NCBI RefSeq assembly: GCF_900177485.1
Contig: NZ_LT840186.1
Span: 496,001-560,000 of the forward strand
DNA: 64,000 bases
DNA from: Candidatus Pelagibacter sp. HIMB1321
GTDB lineage: Bacteria; Pseudomonadota; Alphaproteobacteria; Pelagibacterales; Pelagibacteraceae
Direction of reading: 5' to 3'
Below, piece after piece: positions 35,198-44,135 of the stretch (the first letter of the stretch is position 1; each line of letters begins with the position of its first letter). Below the pieces are notes generated by a model. The model was not told the origin of the DNA. It did not search any database and worked only from the letters and a program-made list of their open reading frames with translations. The translations under genes and the position numbers were made by a program.

Positions 35198-35243
35198 TAA
35201 ATGCCGATTTGATCCTATTGCGGGCTTTAAACTGCTAAAATGG
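35198..35243 (+). ncRNA. SAM-II-like riboswitch aptamer (first of a tandem pair)
   Basis: The order of elements matches the SAM-II pseudoknot: short P1 (GCC 35203-35205 with GGC 35223-35225), a loop GATTTGATCCTATTGC (35206-35221) very close to the classic SAM-II loop, then TTTAAACTGCTAAAATGG (35226-35243) with the GCTAAAA element that pairs back (GC 35220-35221 with GC 35234-35235). P1 is weak with only three pairs. A five-T run follows at 35246-35250, but I cannot draw a strong terminator stem. Known members sense S-adenosylmethionine and repress methionine genes. Confidence 0.6.
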
Positions 35244-35260
35244 AATTTTTCATTACATAA

Positions 35261-35320
35261 TCGGTAGGTATTTGAACTGTATTGTGCACCTAACACAATG
35301 TTAAAGCACTAAAAAAGGAG
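35261..35320 (+). ncRNA. SAM-V-type riboswitch controlling metY
   Basis: P1 pairs TAGGT (35265-35269) with ACCTA (35288-35292). The loop ATTTGAACTGTATTGTGC (35270-35287) carries the SAM-II/V core, and the 3' strand TTAAAGCACTAAAAAAGGAG (35301-35320) closes the pseudoknot by GTGC (35284-35287) with GCAC (35306-35309). The AGGAG ribosome-binding site (35316-35320) follows the pseudoknot directly, six bases before the metY ATG, so ligand binding should hide it and stop translation. SAM-V was first described in Candidatus Pelagibacter ubique. Confidence 0.75.
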
Positions 35321-35325
35321 AAAAA

Positions 35326-36654
35326 ATGAGTACTAAAAGAAATAACCCTGAAACAATAGCAATTCATGGAGGCGATTACAGAAGTGATCCTTCAAGCAAT
35401 GCTGTAGCTGTCCCAATTTACAGAACTACATCATATCAATTTAATAGTACTGAACATGCAGCAAATTTGTTCGCACTTAAAGAATTTGGTAACATTTATA
35501 CGAGGATAATGAATCCCACTAACGATGTTCTTGAAAAAAGAATTGCAGCTTTAGATGGTGGTTTAGCATGCTTAACAGTTTCATCAGGTCAAACTGCTTC
35601 TACTTTTGCAATTTTAAATGTAGCTCAAGCAGGAGATAATATTGTTAGTTCAACCGATCTCTATGGAGGTACTGTATCATTGTTTACACATACATTAAGT
35701 AAACTTGGTATAGAGGTTAGATATGCTGACCCCTCTGATCCAAAAAACTTTGAAAAAGTTATTGACGAAAAAACAAGAGCTTTTTATGGTGAAACTTTAC
35801 CAAACCCTTATTTAAGAGTTTTTCCAATCAAAGAAGTTGCTGATATAGGTAAAAAATACAACATACCTTTAATTGTTGATAACACGGCAGCCCCGGTTAT
35901 TTGTAAGCCTCTTGAACATGGTGCAGCAGTTGTTGTCTATTCACTGACCAAATATATAGCTGGTCATGGAACAGTTATTGGTGGAGCTTTGGTTGATGGT
36001 GGTAATTTTGATTGGACAATAGATCCTAAAAGACAGCCATTGTATAATGAGCCTGATGCTAGTTATGGAGGTGTAGTTTGGGGTAAAGCTGTACCTGAGT
36101 TAACTGGTGCAAATGTTTCTTTTGCTGTTAGAGCAAGAGTAACTTTATTAAGAGATCTAGGATCTGCACTATCCCCTGATAATGCTTTTGGTGTGATTCA
36201 AGGTCTGGAAACAGTTGCATTGAGAATGAAACAACATTGTGAGAATGCAGCAAGAGTTGTTGAGTATCTTAAAAAGCATAAAGCAGTTTCTAAAGTAATT
36301 TATGCAACTGAACATGATGAAGAAATCTCTAACAGAGCTAAAAAGTACCTTCAAAATGGAAATGGTGCCCTAGTAGGTATTGAGTTAGCTGGAGGTATAG
36401 AGGCTGGTAAAAAATTTATTGAGTCTCTTAAAATGTTTTATCATGTAGCAAATATTGGTGATGCAAGAAGCCTTGCAATACACCCTGCTACCACCACTCA
36501 TAGTCAATTAACAGATAATGAGCTTGCTGCTGCTGGAGTTACACCTGGATATGTTAGATTATCAATAGGTATAGAGCATATTGATGATATTATTGAAGAT
36601 TTAGATCAAGCTTTAGATAAATCATTAAAAGGTAATTTAAAAGCTGTTAGCTAA
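35326..36654 (+). CDS. metY: O-acetylhomoserine sulfhydrylase (MetY)
   Basis: A 442-aa PLP enzyme of the Cys/Met metabolism family that makes homocysteine from an O-acyl-homoserine and sulfide. The start PETIAIHGGDYRSDP, the YTRIMNPTNDVLEKRIAALDGG segment and the length (MetY/OAH-sulfhydrylase class rather than about 390 aa for MetB/MetZ) support the call. The PLP lysine is in VYSLTKYIAGHGTVIGG, and the C-terminal GDARSLAIHPATTTHSQL is characteristic. It is preceded by two SAM-binding riboswitches, so end-product control is expected. It overlaps ctaA tail to tail by four bases. Confidence 0.93.
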   Translation: MSTKRNNPETIAIHGGDYRSDPSSNAVAVPIYRTTSYQFNSTEHAANLFALKEFGNIYTRIMNPTNDVLEKRIAALDGGLACLTVSSGQTASTFAILNVAQAGDNIVSSTDLYGGTVSLFTHTLSKLGIEVRYADPSDPKNFEKVIDEKTRAFYGETLPNPYLRVFPIKEVADIGKKYNIPLIVDNTAAPVICKPLEHGAAVVVYSLTKYIAGHGTVIGGALVDGGNFDWTIDPKRQPLYNEPDASYGGVVWGKAVPELTGANVSFAVRARVTLLRDLGSALSPDNAFGVIQGLETVALRMKQHCENAARVVEYLKKHKAVSKVIYATEHDEEISNRAKKYLQNGNGALVGIELAGGIEAGKKFIESLKMFYHVANIGDARSLAIHPATTTHSQLTDNELAAAGVTPGYVRLSIGIEHIDDIIEDLDQALDKSLKGNLKAVS

Positions 36655-37658
36655 TTATTTTTATAAACAAGTGTTATAACGCTTGTTAAAACTAATATTG
36701 AACCTAGCTGGTGTAAGGATGCAAAGGAAATTTTTACACCAGATAGTAAAGTTATAATTCCCAAAGCTATCTGAAATAAAATTGCTAAGTTTAAAATAAT
36801 GAAAATTTTATAATCCATTCCTTTTTTTAAAAACAAATAATTAAAATAAATCAAAAATAAGAAAATTACATAAGCAATTTTTCGATGATAAAATTGTATT
36901 ACAGAAGGATTATTTGTTGAATCTAGTGAAAATAAATCTTTAAAACTAACATCACTAGGCACTACAAAACCATTCATGTCTGGCCATGTATTGTATAAAA
37001 GACCTCCATCTAGGCCTGCAAGAAATGCTCCAAAAATAATTTGAATCACTATGAGAATTAAAAATATATTAAGAACTCTATTAGGTATTTTAAATAAAAA
37101 TTTTTTAATATTAAGATTGCTAATTAAAAACCAATAAACTAAAGAAATGATCAATAAGGCTACTGACAAATGTAATGCTAGACGATAATGACTAACGTCG
37201 GTATTGTTAACAAGTCCACTTTTAACCATAAACCATCCCAAAAAACCTTGAAAACAAATTAAAATGAAAATTAAAAAATATTTATAAATATTTTTTCTCT
37301 CATTCTTATATTTAAGAAATAAGTAGATAAGTGGTACAATTGAAAAAAGTCCAATTAGTCTAGCTAAAATTCTATGTCCATATTCCCAGTAATAAATTAC
37401 TTTAAATTCAGATAAAGTCATATTGTAATTAATTTCGGTATATTCAGGTATTTTTTTGTATTCGTCGAAATAGAATATCCATTTGTCATCAGATAAAGGA
37501 GGCAGGACACCTTTAAATAACTCCCACTCAGTTATTGATAAACCTGAATCAGTTAATCGAGTAAGCCCACCAACAGCTACAATTAAGAAAATTAGAATAA
37601 ACATTGTATATAGCCAAATTTCTATAAATCTTTTAAATGGATCCGTGTTTACAATCAT
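36651..37658 (-). CDS. ctaA: Haem A synthase (CtaA/COX15)
   Basis: Oxidises the C8 methyl of haem O to the formyl group of haem A for aa3-type cytochrome oxidase. The 335-aa, eight-helix protein shows the type 2 (COX15) start LIFLIVAVGGLTRLTDSGLSITEWELFKG, haem-ligand histidines in WEYGHRILARLIG, DVSHYRLALHLSVAL, IQFYHRKIAYVIF and SFASLHQLGSILVL. It is transcribed toward metY. Confidence 0.95.
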   Translation of the reverse strand: MIVNTDPFKRFIEIWLYTMFILIFLIVAVGGLTRLTDSGLSITEWELFKGVLPPLSDDKWIFYFDEYKKIPEYTEINYNMTLSEFKVIYYWEYGHRILARLIGLFSIVPLIYLFLKYKNERKNIYKYFLIFILICFQGFLGWFMVKSGLVNNTDVSHYRLALHLSVALLIISLVYWFLISNLNIKKFLFKIPNRVLNIFLILIVIQIIFGAFLAGLDGGLLYNTWPDMNGFVVPSDVSFKDLFSLDSTNNPSVIQFYHRKIAYVIFLFLIYFNYLFLKKGMDYKIFIILNLAILFQIALGIITLLSGVKISFASLHQLGSILVLTSVITLVYKNN

Positions 37659-37700
37659 AATTAATACATATAATAATAATTTTCATAACCAATTGATTAA

Positions 37701-37991
37701 ATGTCGCCAAAAAACAAAAAAAAATTAGATATAATTAGAAAGAAGTTGGATCAAATAGATAATCAACTACTTGCAATTATAAAAAAAAGAACTTTACTTG
37801 TTAATGAGGTTGTTAAACTTAAAGAAAATAAGAGTGAGATCGTTGATCAAAAAAGAATTACCTCTATACTTAAAAATATAAAAATTAAGTCAATAAAAAA
37901 AAATATAGATCCAAAAATCACCAATAGAATATGGAAAAATATGATTTGGTCTTATATTGATTACGAACGAAAAAACTTTAAAAAAAAGTAA
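37701..37991 (+). CDS. Chorismate mutase, AroQ type
   Basis: A 96-aa all-helical protein that converts chorismate to prephenate. The fold signature LDIIRKKLDQIDNQLLAIIKKRTLLVNEVVKLK contains the substrate-binding Arg and the catalytic-site Lys, and DQKRITSILKNIK matches helix 2. As a stand-alone domain it lacks prephenate dehydratase or DAHP synthase fusions. It ends on the base before the rpmG stop codon on the other strand. Confidence 0.9.
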   Translation: MSPKNKKKLDIIRKKLDQIDNQLLAIIKKRTLLVNEVVKLKENKSEIVDQKRITSILKNIKIKSIKKNIDPKITNRIWKNMIWSYIDYERKNFKKK

Positions 37992-38183
37992 TTACTTACT
38001 GTGAGGTGGAAGTTTTTTTTCTACAAAAACTTCATGTTTTCTAGTTACCGGATTATACTTTTTTGCCTTTAATTTAACTTTAGCTTTTTCACCACCAGCT
38101 GGTTTTTTTACATAATAAAAAAATGCACTATCAGGTTTTTCTTCTGGAACCAGTCTTACTTTAACGTGGGTTTTTTTAGCCAT
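37992..38183 (-). CDS. rpmG: 50S ribosomal protein L33
   Basis: A 63-aa L33. The core is HVKVRLVPEEKPDSAFFYYVKKP and AKKYNPVTRKHEVFVEKKL. It lacks the zinc CxxC pairs (C-minus type). It is slightly longer than the usual 55 aa because of a Gly/Lys insert. It follows the MerR-like gene by one base. Confidence 0.93.
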   Translation of the reverse strand: MAKKTHVKVRLVPEEKPDSAFFYYVKKPAGGEKAKVKLKAKKYNPVTRKHEVFVEKKLPPHSK

Positions 38184-38184
38184 A

Positions 38185-38559
38185 CTATTTTAAATTCTTA
38201 AGTTGTTTTATTATGTTCGATATTTTGTTAATTTTGTTCTTTAAATTATCTGCTCTTATAGTTTTATTTGAAATTTCGTCAAGATCCTTAGAATTACTTG
38301 AATTAAGTAGTTTTTTAACACCATTAATGGTCATACCTTGATCCTTCAGTAAGAATTTTATCTTTTTGAGTAAATCAATACTGGATTGATCATAATACCT
38401 TCTATTATTATTTAAAATTTTAGGTTTAATTTGTTTAAATTCTTTTTCCCAAAATCTGATTGTGTAAGTGGGAGTTTTTTGCCCTGTTCTACTTTTTAAA
38501 TCTAATATCTTAACGACTTCACCAATAGTTTTATAGGCATTAGTAGATTTTTCAGTCAT
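38185..38559 (-). CDS. MerR-family transcriptional regulator
   Basis: A 124-aa protein starting at the ATG at 38559 (MTEKSTNAYKTIGEV), since a longer frame from 38613 runs through the end of ihfA. The MerR helix-turn-helix is seen as YKTIGEVVKIL...TYTIRFWEKEFKQIKPKILNNNRRYYDQSSIDLLKKI. No ligand-binding cysteines follow. The pair ihfA-merR is conserved across alphaproteobacteria, and the regulator's targets are unknown. It overlaps ihfA by eight bases. Confidence 0.9.
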   Translation of the reverse strand: MTEKSTNAYKTIGEVVKILDLKSRTGQKTPTYTIRFWEKEFKQIKPKILNNNRRYYDQSSIDLLKKIKFLLKDQGMTINGVKKLLNSSNSKDLDEISNKTIRADNLKNKINKISNIIKQLKNLK

Positions 38560-38848
38560 TTTTAAGATTAACAAAATCTTTAAATTCTTTTGATGGTTTA
38601 AATAAAACAACATTTCTCTCTGAAATCATAGCTTCTTTTTTTGTTTTTGGGTTTCGACCAATTCTTGATTTTTTTTGTCTTATGGAAAATGTACCAAATT
38701 TAGAGAGTTTTAATGACTTTTCTTTAGATAAATTTTGAATAATTGTTTGAAAAAAATCGTCTATTAAATTTTCAGAAATTTGTTTGGAAAAACCAATTTG
38801 CATATAAATTAAATTAACTAAATCTTTTTTAGTTAAATTAATTCTCAT
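38552..38848 (-). CDS. ihfA: Integration host factor alpha subunit
   Basis: A 98-aa DNA-bending protein of the HU/IHF family. The start NLTKKDLVNLIY, the LSKFGTFSIRQKKSRIGRNPKTKKEAMISERNVVLFKPSKEFKD arm region with the intercalating proline (GRNPKT), and the location downstream of plsX identify the alpha chain. It is involved in recombination and replication, and could assist the tyrosine recombinase at 27332. Confidence 0.93.
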   Translation of the reverse strand: MRINLTKKDLVNLIYMQIGFSKQISENLIDDFFQTIIQNLSKEKSLKLSKFGTFSIRQKKSRIGRNPKTKKEAMISERNVVLFKPSKEFKDFVNLKND

Positions 38849-38852
38849 ATTT

Positions 38853-39854
38853 TTAAATATTTCTTTTAATTTTTTCTATTAAATTTCCACTAACAATTCT
38901 ACAACACACGTCAAGGGAATTTGCAAAACCTATATAGTCAGTTCCACCATGACTTTTAACCACAGGTGAGTCTAAACCAATAAATATTGCACCATTATAT
39001 AGTCTTGGATCCAATCTTTTTTTAAATTTTCTTAAATTTGAAATATTTAACAAAGATGAAATTTTGCCAATTAAAGAACCACTCAAAGCTTTTTTAAGTT
39101 CATCAGTTATAAAGTTCGCTGTACCTTCTGCAGTTTTAAGAGCAACATTTCCTGTAAATCCATCTGAAACAATGACATTTACTTCTCCATTCATTAATTC
39201 ATTACCCTCAATATAACCACAAAATTTGTAATCATTAGATTTTTTTTCATTCATTAATTGATACGTTTCTTTAATTGTTTCATTCCCTTTTAGTTCTTCA
39301 GAGCCTATATTTAACAACGCTACATTTGGTGTTTCTTGTGGGTAAAGAGATTTGTATAAAGAGGCGCCCATTACAGAAAAATCAAACAAATTTTTCGAAC
39401 TACATTCAATATTAGCACCCAAATCTAAAACAACACTCATGCCTGTTTTATTTGGCCATAATGCAGATAAAGCGGGTTTGTCTATATTATTAATCATCTT
39501 AAGATTTAATTTTGATATGACTAGCAAAGCACCTGTATTACCGGCTGAAATAACTATATCACAATCTTTTTTCTTCACACTTTCAATTGCAAGCCACATA
39601 CTTGTATCTTTGCCTCGTTTGGCTGCTTCTAAAGGACTATCCTCACTTGAAACTTTATTTAAAGTATTAACAATTTCAAAATTGTTTTTGCTAATTTTGT
39701 TATTTAATAATTTTGAAATTTTATCTTCATCACCAAATATTTTATAAAAAGTAGATTGATTAGATGCATGGTGATGAACAATTCCATCAATAATTTTATT
39801 TGGTGAATTATCACCACCCATTGCATCAACTGCAATTTTTATAACTGACGACAT
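38853..39854 (-). CDS. plsX: Phosphate acyltransferase PlsX
   Basis: Makes acyl-phosphate from acyl-ACP for phospholipid synthesis. The 333-aa protein has the family start KIAVDAMGGDNSP, SAGNTGALLVISKL, NIGSEELKGNE, and VIVSDGFTGNVALKTAEGTA. It lies 15 bases after rpmF. In most alphaproteobacteria fabH separates plsX from ihfA; here only four bases do. Confidence 0.96.
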   Translation of the reverse strand: MSSVIKIAVDAMGGDNSPNKIIDGIVHHHASNQSTFYKIFGDEDKISKLLNNKISKNNFEIVNTLNKVSSEDSPLEAAKRGKDTSMWLAIESVKKKDCDIVISAGNTGALLVISKLNLKMINNIDKPALSALWPNKTGMSVVLDLGANIECSSKNLFDFSVMGASLYKSLYPQETPNVALLNIGSEELKGNETIKETYQLMNEKKSNDYKFCGYIEGNELMNGEVNVIVSDGFTGNVALKTAEGTANFITDELKKALSGSLIGKISSLLNISNLRKFKKRLDPRLYNGAIFIGLDSPVVKSHGGTDYIGFANSLDVCCRIVSGNLIEKIKRNI

Positions 39855-39869
39855 CTTATCTAAATAAAT

Positions 39870-40052
39870 CTAATCTTTTGGGTCTAAAACTTGTCGACCT
39901 TTATACATTCCAGTTTTAAGGTCTAAATGGTGAGACAATCTATATTCACCAGATTTTTTATCTTCAACAATATTTTTTGAAGAGAACTTCATATTTTGAG
40001 CTCTTCTCATACCGGTTCTTGATGGTGTTTGTTTACGTTTAGGAACTGCCAT
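39870..40052 (-). CDS. rpmF: 50S ribosomal protein L32
   Basis: A 60-aa basic protein with the L32 start [19 protein letters not shown] and the [22 protein letters not shown] end typical of alphaproteobacteria (no zinc cysteines). The rpmF-plsX pair is widely conserved. Confidence 0.97.
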   Translation of the reverse strand: MAVPKRKQTPSRTGMRRAQNMKFSSKNIVEDKKSGEYRLSHHLDLKTGMYKGRQVLDPKD

Positions 40053-40054
40053 AA

Positions 40055-40519
40055 TTAAGGTTTAATTACACTTTTTAAGAAAAAATTCAAAGTGTTTTTT
40101 GATAGATTGTCATTAAAATTGTCAAAATAATCAACAATAAGCTTTAAATCACTATAATCTGAAAGATATTTTTTTAGTAAGTCAATTTTTTTGTTGTTAT
40201 TTAAAGCATTCCAAAAATGAATATCTGAAAGCATGCCATGAAATAAATTAATATAATCTTTCATTTTTTTGTTAATTGATTGATCTCCATAACCAATTTC
40301 TCTAATACTTAGTTCAAGTTGTCTGAAATTAAAGTCATATATTTCTTGAAGCTTTTTTTGATTCTCATCACTTTTAAAGTTTTTCAAGAAAAAAGCGAAA
40401 TGTAATAGAAAAAAATAAAGTCTATCTGAAAAAATATCATTTCTGTTTAAAGTTTCATATAGTTTTTTATTTCTAGTCAAACTAATTAAATTATTATAAA
40501 TGTTTACATATTCACTCAT
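40055..40519 (-). CDS. Ubiquinol-cytochrome c chaperone (CBP3 family)
   Basis: A 154-aa helical protein homologous to mitochondrial Cbp3/UQCC1, which assists cytochrome b of complex III. The family signature appears as [50 protein letters not shown] and FWNAL. The ATG overlaps the divergent bamE start within one CATG, so the two genes have no separate promoter gap. Next downstream is rpmF, two bases away. Confidence 0.85.
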   Translation of the reverse strand: MSEYVNIYNNLISLTRNKKLYETLNRNDIFSDRLYFFLLHFAFFLKNFKSDENQKKLQEIYDFNFRQLELSIREIGYGDQSINKKMKDYINLFHGMLSDIHFWNALNNNKKIDLLKKYLSDYSDLKLIVDYFDNFNDNLSKNTLNFFLKSVIKP

Positions 40520-41006
40520 GTATAGATATTTTCTAATTATAATTACATTAACTATCTTATCAAATTGTTCATTAAAGAAAGCAATAAATCATCATGGTGT
40601 ACACTTTTTAGAAAAAAAACAAGAAAATCTAATAGTTAATACATCAAATAAAAATGATGTGGCTACAGTATTAGGTAGTCCTTTAACAAAAAGCAAATTT
40701 GATAATGATTTATGGATTTATATTGAAAGAAAAGAATCTAACTCAGGTTTATTAAAATTAGGAAAATCACAATTAATAAAAAATGATGTTTTAATAGTTG
40801 AAATTGACAATTATGGAATTTTAATAAATAAAATTTTTTACAACATGGATGACATGAATGACATCAAATTAGTAGAAGCTACAACAAATACGGAGTTCAA
40901 AAAAAACTCATTTATATATAATTTTCTATCTAGCATGAGACAAAAAATTAATGATCCTCTTGGTACGAGGGCCAAAAAAAGAAGAGAAATTATTAAGCAG
41001 CGATAA
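40518..41006 (+). CDS. bamE: Outer membrane protein assembly factor BamE
   Basis: A lipoprotein of the SmpA/OmlA family that stabilises the BAM complex. The ATG at 40518 gives [17 protein letters not shown] with a lipobox cysteine at residue 17; the frame is open six codons further upstream, but that would spoil the signal peptide. BamE features follow: [29 protein letters not shown]. The C-terminal part ([29 protein letters not shown]) is longer than in enterobacteria, as usual in alphaproteobacteria. It overlaps hppA by 14 bases tail to tail. Confidence 0.88.
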   Translation: MYRYFLIIITLTILSNCSLKKAINHHGVHFLEKKQENLIVNTSNKNDVATVLGSPLTKSKFDNDLWIYIERKESNSGLLKLGKSQLIKNDVLIVEIDNYGILINKIFYNMDDMNDIKLVEATTNTEFKKNSFIYNFLSSMRQKINDPLGTRAKKRREIIKQR

Positions 41007-43098
41007 CAGCTAACAATAACAAAGCTACAATATTTGTAATCTTGATCATAGGGTTAACAGCTGGACCTGCGGTATCTTTGTAAGGATCGCCAACTGTATC
41101 TCCAGTAACAGCTGCTTTATGCGCCTCTGAACCTTTTCCACCATGATTGCCATCTTCAATATATTTTTTTGCATTATCCCAAGCTCCACCTCCAGCTGTC
41201 ATTGAAACAGCAACAAAAAGACCGGTAATAATGACACCTAATAACATTGCGCCTACTGCAGCTAATGCAGCTACTTGTCCTCCAATAGATAGAATAATAA
41301 AGTATAAAATTACTGGTGATAAAACAGGCAATAAAGATGGAATAATCATTTCTTTAATTGCAGCAATAGTTAATAAATCAACAAGTTTAGCATAATCAGG
41401 TTTTTGTTTTTTCTTCATTATACCTGGATATTTTTTAAACTGTCTTCTAACTTCAACAACTACAGCTCCGCCTGCTCTTCCTACAGCTTGCATTCCCATT
41501 GAGCCAAATAAATATGGAAGCATTCCTCCAATAAGTAAACCTACAACTACATACGGATTTGACAAATCAAAAGTTACAACAATACCCTCTAAAGCTGAAC
41601 CTGCTTCTTTTGAAAAATGTTTGATATCCTCTGTATATGCAGCAAATAAAACTAATGCTCCTAAACCAGCAGAGCCTATAGCATAACCTTTGGTCACAGC
41701 CTTAGTAGTATTTCCAACAGCATCGAGTGCATCAGTAGTTTTTCTTACTTTTTTATCTAAATTTGACATTTCTGCTATTCCACCCGCATTATCAGTAACG
41801 GGTCCATAAGCATCTAAAGCTACCACCATTCCTGCTAGTGCAAGCATTGTAGTTACTGCAATCGCAATTCCGTATAAACCAGCTACAGAATTAGTTAGTA
41901 AAATTCCACCAACAATAATTAATGCTGGAATAGCAGTTGCTTCCATAGAAATAGCTAAACCTTGAATAACATTTGTTCCATGACCTGTTGTAGAAGATGA
42001 TGCTACAGATCTCACTGGACGATAATTAGTTCCAGTGTAGTATTCTGTAATCCAAATTAATAATCCAGTTATTACTAAACCAACAACACCACAATAGTAT
42101 AAATCCATACCATTAAAAGTTTTATTATTTACAGTGTACTCATTGCTAAAACCAATTACATAATCTGTTACTGGATAAAGAATAGCAAGTGAAGCAATAG
42201 CTGAAACCACAAAACCTTTATATAAAGCATTCATCACATTATTTGTGCTACCAAGTCGAACAAAAAATGTTCCAACAATAGATGTCAATATACAAGCACC
42301 ACCAATTGTTAATGGATAAATCATCATGTTAATATCACCAACAAAAAAGATTGAAGATAAAACCATAGTAGCAACAATAGTTACTGCATAAGTTTCAAAC
42401 AAGTCAGCAGCCATTCCTGCACAATCACCAACGTTATCCCCAACATTATCAGCAATTACAGCTGGGTTTCTTGGGTCATCTTCTGGAATTCCTGCTTCAA
42501 CTTTTCCAACTAAATCAGCACCAACATCGGCACCTTTAGTAAAAATACCACCACCTAGTCTTGCAAAGATTGAAATCAAAGAAGCACCAAATCCTAATGC
42601 AACAAGAGCATTAACAATTTCTCTCTCATCGACATTAAATTTTAATAAAATATAATAGTAAACTGCAATAGCCAATAAAGCTAAACCAGCAACCAACATG
42701 CCAGTTACAGCGCCTGATTTAAAAGCAACAGATAAGCCCTGAGCAAGACCTTTTCTAGAAGCTTCTGTGGTTCTAACGTTAGCTTGAACTGAAACCAACA
42801 TACCAACATAACCTGCAATACCTGATAAAGTTGCACCTATTAAATAACCTAAACCAACTAGTGGACTAAATGCAAAACTGACAATTACCAAAACAACTAC
42901 ACCAACAATTGCAATAGTTTTGTATTGTCTAGCTAAATAAGCTTTGGCACCGATTTGAATTGCAGAAGCAATTTCTTGCATCTTGGCATTTCCAGCGCTC
43001 GAATTTAAAATATTTTTTCCAGTTAAAAATCCATAAACGATGGATAAAAAACCAGCTCCTATTGTATATAAAAGTATAGTTTCTACAGATGTGCTCAT
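40993..43098 (-). CDS. hppA: Membrane-bound proton-pumping pyrophosphatase (K+-independent)
   Basis: A 701-aa, 16-helix pump that couples pyrophosphate hydrolysis to proton export. Substrate-binding motifs are intact: [41 protein letters not shown] and [19 protein letters not shown]. The residue deciding potassium dependence is Lys in [10 protein letters not shown], where K+-dependent enzymes have Ala, so this is the K+-independent H+ type. A ribosome-binding site (AAGGTAA) precedes the ATG. It can recover energy from biosynthetic pyrophosphate. Confidence 0.97.
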   Translation of the reverse strand: MSTSVETILLYTIGAGFLSIVYGFLTGKNILNSSAGNAKMQEIASAIQIGAKAYLARQYKTIAIVGVVVLVIVSFAFSPLVGLGYLIGATLSGIAGYVGMLVSVQANVRTTEASRKGLAQGLSVAFKSGAVTGMLVAGLALLAIAVYYYILLKFNVDEREIVNALVALGFGASLISIFARLGGGIFTKGADVGADLVGKVEAGIPEDDPRNPAVIADNVGDNVGDCAGMAADLFETYAVTIVATMVLSSIFFVGDINMMIYPLTIGGACILTSIVGTFFVRLGSTNNVMNALYKGFVVSAIASLAILYPVTDYVIGFSNEYTVNNKTFNGMDLYYCGVVGLVITGLLIWITEYYTGTNYRPVRSVASSSTTGHGTNVIQGLAISMEATAIPALIIVGGILLTNSVAGLYGIAIAVTTMLALAGMVVALDAYGPVTDNAGGIAEMSNLDKKVRKTTDALDAVGNTTKAVTKGYAIGSAGLGALVLFAAYTEDIKHFSKEAGSALEGIVVTFDLSNPYVVVGLLIGGMLPYLFGSMGMQAVGRAGGAVVVEVRRQFKKYPGIMKKKQKPDYAKLVDLLTIAAIKEMIIPSLLPVLSPVILYFIILSIGGQVAALAAVGAMLLGVIITGLFVAVSMTAGGGAWDNAKKYIEDGNHGGKGSEAHKAAVTGDTVGDPYKDTAGPAVNPMIKITNIVALLLLAVIAA

Positions 43099-43175
43099 AA
43101 TTACCTTAAGTTTGTTGGTTATTAAATTTTAAGCCCGGACAATACAAAAAAAGCTCAAAAAGACAATAATAAGTT

Positions 43176-44135
43176 TTAAAAATGATGAAGATAGCCTTTA
43201 TTATTAACCTTTAAAATCTTACCTTTTTCGTCAATAATTGATGATTTATTTGAAGGTGATAAGATTTTACCAATTTTTGTTATCTTTATTTTAAGTTTTT
43301 TAGAAATTGCTTTAATGATTCTTGATTTATTTTTACTTGCCGTAAACAAAATTTGATAATCATCTCCATTGGAAATTGTTTTAATTTTTTTGAGTTTACG
43401 TTCGTGTAATAATTTACTCATTGGCTTTGAAATTGGAACTTCATTTAAACGTACTTTATAGCTAGCTTTTTGATCATTAATTAATTTCTCTAGATCAGCA
43501 AACAAACCATCTGAAATATCAATTGAGGTGTTAGAAAATTTTAATAATTCTTCAGCTAATTTTATTTGAATGTCAGGTTTATAGTATTTATCTATAAAAT
43601 AGCTATTTTGATTTTTTTTTAAATTAATTCTTTTTTTGATAATGTCTAAACCAATATAACTATCTCCAATGTTTCCAGTAACGTAGATATCATCATTTAT
43701 TTTGGCTTTGTTTCTAAAAATTATTTTTTTGGAAAAACCAATTACAGTAATTGAAAAAGTGAGCTTGTTTGAAAAAGTTGTATCACCACCACAAAGCTGA
43801 ATATCATATTTTTTTTGTTCTTCTGATAAAGATTTAGCAATTTCTCTTAAATTATTTTTGGAAAAACTTTTTTTATTACCAGATCCAGACATAAAGTAAT
43901 ATTTTGGTTTTACTCCTTTGCAAATAAGATCAGAAATTGATGCTCTTAAAATCTTTTTAATCACTAATGAAAGATTATCAAAATTAGGAAAATGAATACC
44001 TTCGTTATAAGTATCTACAGAAATGACTAACTCTTTTGATTTGTCAAAAAAGACATCATCGTTAAGATTTAAAGCAGATTTATTATTTTTTGTTAATTTT
44101 GAAAAATAATTTTTAATTAAATCAAATTCATGCAT
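43176..44135 (-). CDS. thiL: Thiamine-monophosphate kinase
   Basis: Phosphorylates TMP to thiamine diphosphate. The 319-aa PurM-like protein has DVFFDKSKELVISVDTYNEGIHFP, CGGDTTFSNKLTFSITVIG, YVTGNIGDSYIGLDI and ISDGLFADLEKL. It overlaps nusB by eight bases at the end of the riboflavin cluster, an arrangement conserved in alphaproteobacteria. About 77 bases without a clear signal separate it from hppA. Confidence 0.94.
   Translation of the reverse strand: MHEFDLIKNYFSKLTKNNKSALNLNDDVFFDKSKELVISVDTYNEGIHFPNFDNLSLVIKKILRASISDLICKGVKPKYYFMSGSGNKKSFSKNNLREIAKSLSEEQKKYDIQLCGGDTTFSNKLTFSITVIGFSKKIIFRNKAKINDDIYVTGNIGDSYIGLDIIKKRINLKKNQNSYFIDKYYKPDIQIKLAEELLKFSNTSIDISDGLFADLEKLINDQKASYKVRLNEVPISKPMSKLLHERKLKKIKTISNGDDYQILFTASKNKSRIIKAISKKLKIKITKIGKILSPSNKSSIIDEKGKILKVNNKGYLHHF

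Noticed and set aside
35114-35296. 60-codon leftward open frame across the metY leader
   Set aside because: It lies antisense to the two riboswitch structures and upstream of rplM; the sequence is explained by the RNA elements and shows no protein family.
39352-39747. 131-codon frame on the plus strand inside plsX
   Set aside because: Antisense to a clearly identified gene; composition mirrors plsX codons and there is no independent support.
43099-43175. Gap between hppA and thiL considered as a regulatory RNA or terminator
   Set aside because: 77 bases with a short GC-containing stretch (GCCCGG) and A runs but no stable stem with a T tract and no match to a known leader (for example a TPP riboswitch).
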